Of a DNA stretch of 5,190 bases, positions 1 to 4,229 are shown in pieces. A program made the position numbers and the translations under genes. Under the pieces are notes generated by a model. It worked only from the letters and a program-made list of their open reading frames with translations. It was not told the DNA's origin and did no database searches. Source of the DNA: an uncultured bacterium. GTDB lineage: Bacteria; Patescibacteriota; Saccharimonadia; Saccharimonadales; Saccharimonadaceae. The stretch covers positions 1 to 5,190 of the forward strand of contig CALMQN010000145.1 of NCBI GenBank assembly GCA_937872185.1. Direction: 5' to 3'. The first letter of the stretch is position 1. Each line of letters begins with the position of its first letter.

Positions 1-377
1 AAGCTGGTGACAACGCCGGACTATTGCTTCGTGGTATCGAGCGCGAACAAATCGAACGCGGCCAAGTTTTGGCAAAGCCAGGTTCGATCACTCCTCACAC
101 TGAATTCGAAGCCGAAGTCTACATCCTTAAAAAGGAAGAAGGCGGACGCCACACTCCATTTAGCAAGGGTTACAAACCACAGTTTTACTTCCGTACAACT
201 GACGTTACCGGTGAAGTTGAACTTCCTGCTGACAAAGAATTGGTTATCCCTGGCGACACATTGACATTCAAGGTTAAGCTGCTTGCTCCAATTGCAATGG
301 AACAAGGTTTGAACTTCGCAATCCGCGAAGGTGGCAAAACTGTTGGTGCTGGTGTTGTTACCGCGATCACTAAATAA
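1..377 (+). CDS. tuf: Elongation factor Tu, C-terminal part (5' end outside window)
   Basis: EF-Tu is the GTPase that carries aminoacyl-tRNA to the ribosomal A site in the cytoplasm. The reading frame enters at base 3 and gives 124 residues up to TAA at 375-377. It covers the end of domain 2 ([27 protein letters not shown]) and all of domain 3. Family hallmarks are [42 protein letters not shown] and the near-universal ending [15 protein letters not shown]. The G domain and the start lie upstream of the window. No frameshift or lost motif is visible. In many bacteria tuf sits directly before rpsJ; here it is closed by a terminator 18 bases after the stop and is separated from rpsJ by about 0.9 kb holding two minus-strand genes. 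Confidence 0.97.
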   Translation, partial: AGDNAGLLLRGIEREQIERGQVLAKPGSITPHTEFEAEVYILKKEEGGRHTPFSKGYKPQFYFRTTDVTGEVELPADKELVIPGDTLTFKVKLLAPIAMEQGLNFAIREGGKTVGAGVVTAITK

Positions 378-395
378 TCAAACTCTCTGATTATC

Positions 396-426
396 AAAAT
401 ACCTCCGAGCAATCGGAGGTATTTTT
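396..426. terminator. Bidirectional intrinsic terminator between tuf and the minus-strand gene pair
   Basis: A perfect 13-bp inverted repeat (396-408 with 413-425, core ACCTCCGA/TCGGAGGT) encloses a GCAA tetraloop (409-412). It has a T run on the plus side (422-426) and an A run at the left foot (396-399), which becomes a U run on the minus strand. It can therefore stop tuf transcripts from the left and the convergent minus-strand operon from the right. Confidence 0.93.
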
Positions 427-431
427 GTTAT

Positions 432-532
432 GACATGCGAAACCCGCTGATCCTGCGAGGAACCAGCTGGTTCGACTCGCATATGCAGCGGGTAGTGGTG
501 GTCATGCTTCTTCACGGATGAAGTCGCATGTC
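432..532. other. Strongly self-complementary, possibly structured RNA element of unknown role
   Basis: An outer 9-bp inverted repeat (432-440 GACATGCGA with 524-532) encloses a large inner hairpin. The inner hairpin consists of 443-449 with 486-492 (7 bp), 454-459 with 476-481 (6 bp) and 460-464 with 469-473 (5 bp, AGCT loop), interrupted only by a 4x4 internal loop and a 2-base bulge. A small CTTC/GAAG stem (507-523 region) can form between the inner hairpin and the right outer arm. On the minus strand the element covers the last codons of the 83-aa gene and its 3' untranslated region, ahead of the shared terminator. It has no T run of its own. It could be a 3'-UTR stabiliser, a small RNA or a remnant of a mobile element; nothing seen decides between these. 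Confidence 0.5.
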
Positions 533-763
533 GGTCCAGCCATCTTCACCAGGCGTAGCGTCAAGGATGATCTGGGAGTACACGGATATGAACAATCCGC
601 CGAGGTTGAGACCCTCGCTGACGATTGCTTCGACAGAGAAAATCTCACCAATTGGCTTCGATGTTGAGAGTGCCAGGGCCGCTTTGACGGTCTTTTCGGA
701 CGTCTCTGCGACCATGGCGCGAATTTGGGAGTCCCGCTTTCGCATCGTGGCTGTTGTAGTCAA
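512..763 (-). CDS. Hypothetical protein, 83 aa, second gene of minus-strand pair
   Basis: I do not recognise this protein. It is a small, apparently soluble protein with no membrane segment and no cysteine. Residues 8-37 are charged and helix-prone (RKRDSQIRAMVAETSEKTVKAALAL). The middle (about 38-68) looks like alternating strands, with IGEIFSVEAIVSEGLNLGGLFISVYSQIILDA, and the tail ends PGEDGWTDMRLHP. The chosen start is TTG at 763-761, because AAAGGA (777-772) sits 8 bases upstream; the in-frame ATG at 745 (codon 7) has no comparable site. It begins 27 bases after the stop of the upstream 91-aa gene, so the two are probably one transcript. The opposite strand also has a long open frame (528-815), but promoter, ribosome site and codon pattern favour the minus strand. 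The 3' end overlaps the structured element at 432-532. Confidence 0.68.
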   Translation of the reverse strand: MTTTATMRKRDSQIRAMVAETSEKTVKAALALSTSKPIGEIFSVEAIVSEGLNLGGLFISVYSQIILDATPGEDGWTDMRLHP

Positions 764-771
764 CCTGACAT

Positions 772-777
772 TCCTTT
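772..777 (-). promoter_or_regulatory. Ribosome binding site deciding a TTG start
   Basis: On the minus strand AAAGGA occupies 777-772, 8 bases ahead of TTG at 763-761. An ATG that directly abuts this site (771-769) is in another frame and hits a stop after three codons, so it cannot start the gene. Confidence 0.6.
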
Positions 778-790
778 CGTTTGGTGCAGG

Positions 791-1066
791 TCAGAACAAA
801 GTCACCGTCACATGAGCGTATCCAGGCAAAAAACGCCGGGGGCCTATGTAGCGTTTGAACGTGACGTTCGTAAACCCTGATCTGTTCAGGTAGCCACTGA
901 TTGCTTGGCGCTGAGCGTCTTCGCTGGTCAGATGGTAGATCCTGGGGGTCAGGATCCGTGCGCTTCCGTGGCGGTTGAGTGAGCTGTCCGCTTGGATGCT
1001 CAAGTTGCGACCGAGGTTTGAACGCTCGATCCAGCCAGCGAATACTTCTTGTCCGAGTGTGTGCAT
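791..1066 (-). CDS. Hypothetical protein, 91 aa, first gene of minus-strand pair
   Basis: I do not recognise this protein. It starts at ATG 1066-1064; an in-frame stop lies upstream with no other start between them. There is no good Shine-Dalgarno sequence, only a weak AGAAG about 13 bases off, and the leader is only about 35 nt from the predicted transcription start. The protein is soluble, basic and cysteine-free. Residues 39-60 look like a strand plus helix (ARILTPRIYHLTSEDAQRQA), followed by a further helix and two strands (GFTNVTFKRYI, GYAHVTVTLF), a beta-alpha-beta-like pattern. Codons prefer C endings (AAC, ATC, TAC, GGC), as expected of a real gene. A near-consensus promoter lies just upstream and the 83-aa gene follows after 27 bases. 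The size and tandem layout resemble a toxin-antitoxin pair, but no family motif supports that. Confidence 0.7.
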   Translation of the reverse strand: MHTLGQEVFAGWIERSNLGRNLSIQADSSLNRHGSARILTPRIYHLTSEDAQRQAISGYLNRSGFTNVTFKRYIGPRRFLPGYAHVTVTLF

Positions 1067-1106
1067 AGGTGCGCTACTTCTGTTTTATGTAGTGGGCTTG
1101 CGTGAT

Positions 1107-1135
1107 ATCATACTGACATATGGCCATTTTGTCAA
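1107..1135 (-). promoter_or_regulatory. Near-consensus sigma-70-type promoter for the minus-strand gene pair
   Basis: On the minus strand TTGACA (1135-1130) is followed after exactly 17 bases by TATGAT (1112-1107): a perfect -35 and a 5/6 -10. Transcription would begin near 1100, about 35 bases before the ATG at 1066. This is the best promoter match in the window. Confidence 0.85.
1114..1134. promoter_or_regulatory. Candidate operator inside the minus-strand promoter
   Basis: TGACA (1114-1118) and TGTCA (1130-1134) form an inverted repeat, with an 8-bp palindrome ATGGCCAT (1120-1127) almost centred between them. The whole lies between the -10 and -35 and overlaps the -35, so a bound dimer would block the minus-strand promoter. 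The arms are short and chance is a real possibility. Confidence 0.3.
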
Positions 1136-1155
1136 TTTACAATACAGGCTCTGCG

Positions 1156-1164
1156 TGTTATCAT
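1156..1164 (+). promoter_or_regulatory. Extended -10 promoter candidate for rpsJ
   Basis: TG-T-TATCAT (1156-1164) is an extended -10 element with a 5/6 hexamer. The -35 is poor (TTACAA at 1137-1142, 16-base spacer). Transcription would begin near 1171, giving a leader of about 100 nt. It lies back-to-back with the minus-strand promoter at 1107-1135, so the interval is a divergent control region. Confidence 0.5.
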
Positions 1165-1243
1165 CTGTAGTGTATTACTAATCGTATCGACAACTCGGCA
1201 ATGGCAGAACGACACTGATCCACAGCAGAGGTTACGGTACCGG

Positions 1244-1265
1244 GCTACGCGGGTAGCAAGAGGAG
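1244..1265 (+). promoter_or_regulatory. Leader hairpin abutting the rpsJ Shine-Dalgarno
   Basis: GCTAC (1244-1248) and GTAGC (1253-1257) form a small stem with a GCGG loop, ending immediately before the Shine-Dalgarno AAGAGGAG (1258-1265), which is 8 bases from the ATG of rpsJ. The stem could affect ribosome access, but it is short. I see no clear larger fold in the rest of the leader (1171-1243). Confidence 0.35.
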
Positions 1266-1273
1266 TCATTAAC

Positions 1274-1597
1274 ATGACAGAGACAAAAGAAGCGGGACTA
1301 CGCATCCGCATCCGTTTGAAGGCGTATGACCACAAAGTCATCGACCAGTCGGCAAAACAAATTATCGACACAGCAATTCGCACAGGTGCGAGCATTGCTG
1401 GTCCTGTGCCACTGCCAACACGACGCAGCACGTTTACGGTCGTAAAGAGCCCGCACGTGTATAAAAAGGGCGGTGAGGCATTTGAAATGCGCGTACACAA
1501 GCGTTTGATTGACATCACCAATGCAACACCAAAGACGATTGATAGTCTGCAAAACCTCAGCTTGCCAGCTGGTGTCGATGCAGAAATTCGCATGTAA
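1274..1597 (+). CDS. rpsJ: 30S ribosomal protein S10
   Basis: S10 is a small-subunit head protein and, as NusE in the bacteria studied, also a transcription antitermination factor. The 107 residues match the usual length of about 100-105 plus a short N-terminal tail. Diagnostic stretches are [15 protein letters not shown] (10-24), the beta hairpin region [26 protein letters not shown] (37-62) and [12 protein letters not shown] (70-81), ending with the family-like VDAEIRM. AAGAGGAG lies 8 bases before the ATG. Unusually for S10, the gene has its own promoter and a strong terminator directly behind it, so it appears monocistronic. rplC, normally the next gene, starts about 2 kb downstream. Confidence 0.98.
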   Translation: MTETKEAGLRIRIRLKAYDHKVIDQSAKQIIDTAIRTGASIAGPVPLPTRRSTFTVVKSPHVYKKGGEAFEMRVHKRLIDITNATPKTIDSLQNLSLPAGVDAEIRM

Positions 1598-1612
1598 TCA
1601 TTGATGCGCTAT

Positions 1613-1641
1613 AAAATAACCCCCATGATGGGGGTTATTTT
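1613..1641. terminator. Bidirectional intrinsic terminator between rpsJ and the convergent small membrane protein gene
   Basis: A perfect 12-bp inverted repeat (1613-1624 with 1630-1641; five C paired with five G plus A-T pairs) carries an ATGAT loop (1625-1629). A TTTT end on the plus strand and an AAAA foot (1613-1616) allow termination in both directions. It begins 15 bases after the rpsJ stop and serves the minus-strand gene ending at 1657. Confidence 0.95.
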
Positions 1642-1656
1642 AATTGTCGCAGATGC

Positions 1657-1896
1657 TTATGGGTTAGTGATGCTATCGAGTGTTTGGATAACGTCAAGCT
1701 GGGCATTCAGGATCCACAGTTGAGTGACCAATATAAAGATCAACAAAATTGACCAATAGACAGTCTGTTTGGTGACACGAAGAGTGAAAAATGGCGGATC
1801 ATTGCGAGATATTTTGAAAGATTCCATTTTGGCAGGCATTTTGGCGGCTTTTTTGCTGGTTGATTTTTTCGCAGTTGATTTCTTTTTGGTTGCCAT
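1657..1896 (-). CDS. Small single-pass membrane protein with Lys-rich N-terminus (79 aa)
   Basis: The function is unknown. Residues 2-24 are a Lys/Ala/Ser/Thr repeat-like tail (KKKSTAKK, KKAAKMPAK), similar in composition to histone H1-like tails. A short polar segment with an aromatic patch (DPPFFTLR, 33-40) leads to one hydrophobic helix at about 46-64 (VYWSILLIFILVTQLWIL). A 15-residue tail ends the protein. The positive N-terminus suggests that end is cytoplasmic, with the C-tail outside. The ATG at 1896-1894 is preceded by AAGGAG (1907-1902) at 5 bases. The gene is convergent with rpsJ and shares its terminator, and it is divergent from the peptidase gene. I recall short Lys-tailed membrane proteins as common in Saccharibacteria genomes, but cannot check homology here. 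The Lys-rich tail could touch nucleic acid or acidic lipid; that is speculation. Confidence 0.82.
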   Translation of the reverse strand: MATKKKSTAKKSTSKKAAKMPAKMESFKISRNDPPFFTLRVTKQTVYWSILLIFILVTQLWILNAQLDVIQTLDSITNP

Positions 1897-1928
1897 GACG
1901 ACTCCTTAAGTGATATCTATATGACAAC

Positions 1929-1957
1929 AGTATGACGAAAATTCTGTTTAAACACAA
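1929..1957 (-). promoter_or_regulatory. Weak promoter candidate for the small membrane protein gene
   Basis: On the minus strand TTGTGT (1957-1952) and CATACT (1934-1929) are 17 bases apart. Both are partial matches. A 10-bp palindrome TGTTTAAACA (1945-1954) overlaps the -35 and spacer. An alternative TATAGA lies closer to the gene but lacks a -35. Confidence 0.3.
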
Positions 1958-1995
1958 GCGCAATGTACATTTGACTGGTGCCAAGTGGTAACCAT

Positions 1996-2004
1996 TGTTA
2001 TACT
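1996..2004 (+). promoter_or_regulatory. Extended -10 promoter for the peptidase/membrane-protein operon
   Basis: TG-T-TATACT (1996-2004) is an extended -10 with a 5/6 hexamer. A TTGACT (1971-1976) lies upstream, but at 22 bases the spacing is too long for a standard -35. Transcription would start near 2011, just before the ribosome site AAGGGGA (2018-2024). Confidence 0.6.
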
Positions 2005-2033
2005 GGTGACATAATTTAAGGGGACGTGGGTGT

Positions 2034-2714
2034 ATGTGTGTGGTGTGTTCACTCCGTTATGCGACCGTTGACACAACAATGGCGTTAACGACCGCGCCCA
2101 TGGCGCCGACGGCTCAGCAACCATGCGAAACGTTGTCACTTTGCCAAGTTGAATCAGCATTAACGCTACCAGCTACCTTATCAGGTTTGGCTGCACCCTC
2201 AGTTGCAACGCCAGAGTGGTTAAAGCCAAAAACAGCCGTGACGTATAGCGTCGAGACGCGGGGGACAATTACGGCCGATTTGGCTGAATTTAAGCAGCAA
2301 GCACATGCCACATTAAACGACAGCCGTGGGTGGAGTCGACTGGACGCGACGTTCACAGAAGTCGCGAGTGGGGGTAGCTTTACGTTGGTGCTTGCAGAGG
2401 CGTCGCAGGTACCTTCGTTTTCGGCCACCGGATGTAGCACAACGTATAGTTGTACGGTTGGCCGCTATGTCATCATTAACCAAGATCGATGGTTAGGCGC
2501 AACAGATCCATGGAATAGCGCCGGCGGCACCTTGCGGGATTATCGACACATGGTCGTCAACCACGAAACAGGGCACTGGCTGGGTCATGGCCACGAATAT
2601 TGCGGAGGCCCAGGCAAAGCCGCACCAGTGATGCAGCAACAATCGATTGGGTTACAGGGCTGTACTTTTAACCCATGGCCGCTTGATAGCGAGATATGGT
2701 CGTCGCGCATATGA
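2034..2714 (+). CDS. DUF3152-type metzincin-like zinc peptidase
   Basis: This is a predicted zinc-dependent peptidase of 226 aa; substrate unknown. Residues 177-187 (HETGHWLGHGH) fit the metzincin consensus HExxHxxGxxH exactly: H177, H181 and H187 as zinc ligands and E178 as general base. PVM at 198-200 is the likely Met-turn. The stretch VVNHETGHWLGHGH, then GGPGKAAPVMQQQS, then GLQGCTFNPWP matches my memory of the DUF3152 family of Actinobacteria. Cysteines C134/C140 and C190/C210 could form disulfides, which suggests an extracytoplasmic enzyme. Oddly, no classical signal peptide or membrane anchor is visible: the N-terminus (MCVVCSLRYATVD) is only weakly hydrophobic and residues 14-60 are Ala/Thr/Pro-rich. 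AAGGGGA lies 9 bases before the ATG and an in-frame stop at 2007-2009 rules out a longer start. It overlaps the next gene by ATGA. Confidence 0.88.
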   Translation: MCVVCSLRYATVDTTMALTTAPMAPTAQQPCETLSLCQVESALTLPATLSGLAAPSVATPEWLKPKTAVTYSVETRGTITADLAEFKQQAHATLNDSRGWSRLDATFTEVASGGSFTLVLAEASQVPSFSATGCSTTYSCTVGRYVIINQDRWLGATDPWNSAGGTLRDYRHMVVNHETGHWLGHGHEYCGGPGKAAPVMQQQSIGLQGCTFNPWPLDSEIWSSRI

Positions 2715-3475
2715 ACCTTCGTCATAACAAGATAATTCGAACGCACAAGAAAGCACTTATTATTAGCGCCAGTATCGTTATTGTGATTATTATCCTTGGC
2801 GTTATCACGTTTTTGCTCGCGCAGGCAACCAACACGACGGCACGTCAGTCAGTAGCCGACACCAAAGCCACAGTCCAGGCCGCGACCAAAGCGCTTAACG
2901 TCACTCTTCAAGATAATACGGTGTCTGCCGCGGACAAAACCAAAGCGATCGCTGGATATAGCGACAGTCTATCGGCAAGTGCCGACGATGTATGTCGTGA
3001 CCAGTTTGCCACTGTCTATTTTGTACTGACACCGGAGCATGGCCACTGTCAACGCGTTAAAACGTCACTTCAAACGGTTAAAACATTACTAGCGGCGTTG
3101 CAGATCTGCTTGAAGGATCAAGCCTCGCTTGCGGCGGTACTACCGGCAACCGGCGGCCTGACTTCGCAGCAGTCATATGACGCGTGGGTGGCAGCTGTCG
3201 CGGCAATCGACGCTGTATCTGTTGATCAGTCGCAGGAAAGCCTTAAAATGACGCTTAAAGACGCTGCAGCGGCCCACCGTGATGCCTGGAAGGCTGTGAT
3301 TGATGCTGACGTGGCCCATAGTGAAGCCAACTTCTTGTCGGCAAAGGATGCAGTGTCGACGACGTATGCAGCACTCAAAAAATCTGCCGATTCACTGCCA
3401 GAACTAGTCACGGCAAAAACGACCGGATTCTCAGATGCTTATGCCGACTTTCTGTCACAATCCGACCCCTTGTGA
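2711..3475 (+). CDS. Membrane-anchored helical protein of unknown function (254 aa)
   Basis: I do not recognise the family. A basic N-terminus (RHNKIIRTHKK) leads into one long hydrophobic segment at about 15-38 (rich in Ile/Val), then a ~215-residue Ala/Ser/Thr/Asp-rich domain predicted to be mainly helical, with helix-like stretches such as ADTKATVQAATKALN and HRDAWKAVIDADVAHSEANF. This fits a type II or uncleaved-signal topology with the domain outside the cell. It has three cysteines, C95, C113 and C133. ATG 2711-2713 overlaps the TGA of the peptidase gene (2712-2714), so translation is probably coupled. An in-frame ATG at 2696 would add five residues, but has no better ribosome site. Strict coupling suggests a joint job with the peptidase: anchor, partner, inhibitor or substrate. 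No terminator follows; the rplC promoter begins almost at once. Confidence 0.8.
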   Translation: MNLRHNKIIRTHKKALIISASIVIVIIILGVITFLLAQATNTTARQSVADTKATVQAATKALNVTLQDNTVSAADKTKAIAGYSDSLSASADDVCRDQFATVYFVLTPEHGHCQRVKTSLQTVKTLLAALQICLKDQASLAAVLPATGGLTSQQSYDAWVAAVAAIDAVSVDQSQESLKMTLKDAAAAHRDAWKAVIDADVAHSEANFLSAKDAVSTTYAALKKSADSLPELVTAKTTGFSDAYADFLSQSDPL

Positions 3476-3512
3476 TCTTGACTCCTAACAGATCATGTGC
3501 TACATTAGATCA
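3473..3512. repeat. Three GATC half-sites spaced exactly 17 bases over the rplC promoter
   Basis: TGATCT (3473-3478), AGATCA (3490-3495) and AGATCA (3507-3512) repeat with a 17-base period and 11-base gaps. The first touches the -35, the second lies in the spacer and the third sits at the predicted start site. The first two form an inverted repeat and the last two a direct repeat. They may be an operator, or chance; the units are only 6 bases long. Confidence 0.3.
3478..3506 (+). promoter_or_regulatory. Promoter of the rplC-rplD-rplW operon
   Basis: TTGACT (3478-3483, 5/6) is followed by a 17-base spacer and TACATT (3501-3506, 4/6), with TG at 3498-3499 making an extended -10. The predicted start is near 3513, leaving a leader of about 100 nt. 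It begins three bases after the stop of the upstream membrane-protein gene. Confidence 0.75.
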
Positions 3513-3537
3513 GTAACTTATTACGAAAATAGTAAAT

Positions 3538-3604
3538 AATTCTTGGTGAATTGGTAGGTCTACATCTGTAGAAACCCCCTCCCACCAAGAATTTTAAGTG
3601 GGAG
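3538..3604 (+). promoter_or_regulatory. Structured leader of rplC with alternative hairpins; candidate autoregulatory switch
   Basis: Fold A is a perfect 11-bp stem (3538-3548 AATTCTTGGTG with 3583-3593) carrying an inner stem TCTAC/GTAGA (3559-3563 with 3568-3572, loop ATCT) and ending in TTTT (3592-3595), like a weak terminator or attenuator. Fold B pairs CTCCCAC (3579-3585) with GTGGGAG (3598-3604), a 7-bp GC-rich stem with a 12-nt loop that buries the rplC Shine-Dalgarno GGGAG (3600-3604, 10 bases before ATG). The two folds share 3583-3585, so they cannot coexist fully. Ribosomal protein operons are often controlled through such leaders (L4 acts on the S10 leader in Escherichia coli). The ligand here is unknown; L4, encoded in this operon, is the natural candidate. 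Confidence 0.6.
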
Positions 3605-3614
3605 CAAAAGCGCT

Positions 3615-4229
3615 ATGAAAGCACTTCTCGGTACCAAAATTGGTATGACCCAAATCATCAGCGAAAGTGGTGTTGCAATTCCTGTGACGCTTATTCAAGC
3701 TGGCCCTGTGACTGTGACTCAGGTAAAGACTGTCGAAACCGACGGTTACACCGCAGTACAAGTGGCATATGGTGAGGGTAAGAACCTGAGCAAGGCCGTG
3801 GCTGGACATGTAAAGTCCGCCGAAGTGACCCCGAAACACATTCGGGAGATTCGTGTAACAGAACTACCAGAAGGCCTCTCGGTAGGTAACACGATCGACG
3901 TATCAATCTTTGCACTTGGTGACATCGTTGATGCCACAGGGACAAGCAAAGGTAAAGGTTTTGCCGGAACGGTAAAACGCCACAACTTTAATACTAGTAA
4001 GGCAACCCACGGTGGTAACGGAAACGTTCGTAAACCGGGATCAATCGGGTCTATGTACCCACAGAAGGTCTTTAAGGGTAAACGCATGGCAGGACGCATG
4101 GGTCACGACCAAGTAACGGTCAAAAATCTTGTTGTTGCCTACGTTGACCCGATCAACAATCTGATCGGTCTTCGCGGTGCTGTACCAGGTCCTAAAAAAG
4201 GCCTGATCGTAATTGGAGGAAAAGCATAA
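3615..4229 (+). CDS. rplC: 50S ribosomal protein L3
   Basis: L3 is an early-assembling large-subunit protein with an extended loop reaching toward the peptidyl transferase centre. At 204 aa it is of normal length. It opens with the family-typical MKALLGTKIGMTQI, and the central loop region shows TSKGKGFAGTVKRHNF (110-125), THGGNGNVRKPGSIGS (131-146) and KVFKGKRMAGRMGHDQVTVKNL (151-172), ending PGPKKGLIVI. The tip after PGSIG reads SMYPQ rather than the QNQTPG type of Escherichia coli, so the glutamine methylated there appears not to be conserved. GGGAG lies 10 bases before the ATG inside the leader switch. The stop shares one base with the rplD start (TAATG), so translation is coupled. This is the first gene of its transcript, not the second gene after rpsJ. 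Confidence 0.98.
   Translation: MKALLGTKIGMTQIISESGVAIPVTLIQAGPVTVTQVKTVETDGYTAVQVAYGEGKNLSKAVAGHVKSAEVTPKHIREIRVTELPEGLSVGNTIDVSIFALGDIVDATGTSKGKGFAGTVKRHNFNTSKATHGGNGNVRKPGSIGSMYPQKVFKGKRMAGRMGHDQVTVKNLVVAYVDPINNLIGLRGAVPGPKKGLIVIGGKA

Noticed and set aside
443..492. Possible tRNA: 7-bp terminal stem and a GGTTCGACTC string like a T-loop
   Set aside because: The TTCGA string lies in a continuous hairpin (GAACC pairs with GGTTC), not in a T arm with correct spacing. No D arm or anticodon arm can be drawn, and the segment between the stems is too short.
528..815. Plus-strand open frame of 95 codons
   Set aside because: It is antisense to the 83-aa minus-strand gene and runs past its start. 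It has no ribosome site or promoter on the plus strand, while the minus strand has promoter, AAAGGA and coherent codons.
975..1181. Plus-strand frame ending in a hydrophobic stretch, a possible small membrane peptide
   Set aside because: It lies opposite the 91-aa minus-strand gene and runs through both divergent promoters; no ribosome site was found.
1132..1593. Minus-strand open frame of 153 codons
   Set aside because: It is a shadow antisense to the whole of rpsJ and crosses the divergent promoter region. Composition is Cys/Arg/Ser-rich with no family resemblance.
2114..2440. Minus-strand open frame of 108 codons inside the peptidase gene
   Set aside because: It is antisense to a gene with an intact zinc-site motif and a good ribosome site; no signals of its own were seen.
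1613..3600. The genes between rpsJ and rplC as a recent mobile insertion
   Set aside because: No transposase, integrase, terminal inverted repeats or target-site duplications are visible, and the terminators and promoters at the edges look well integrated.
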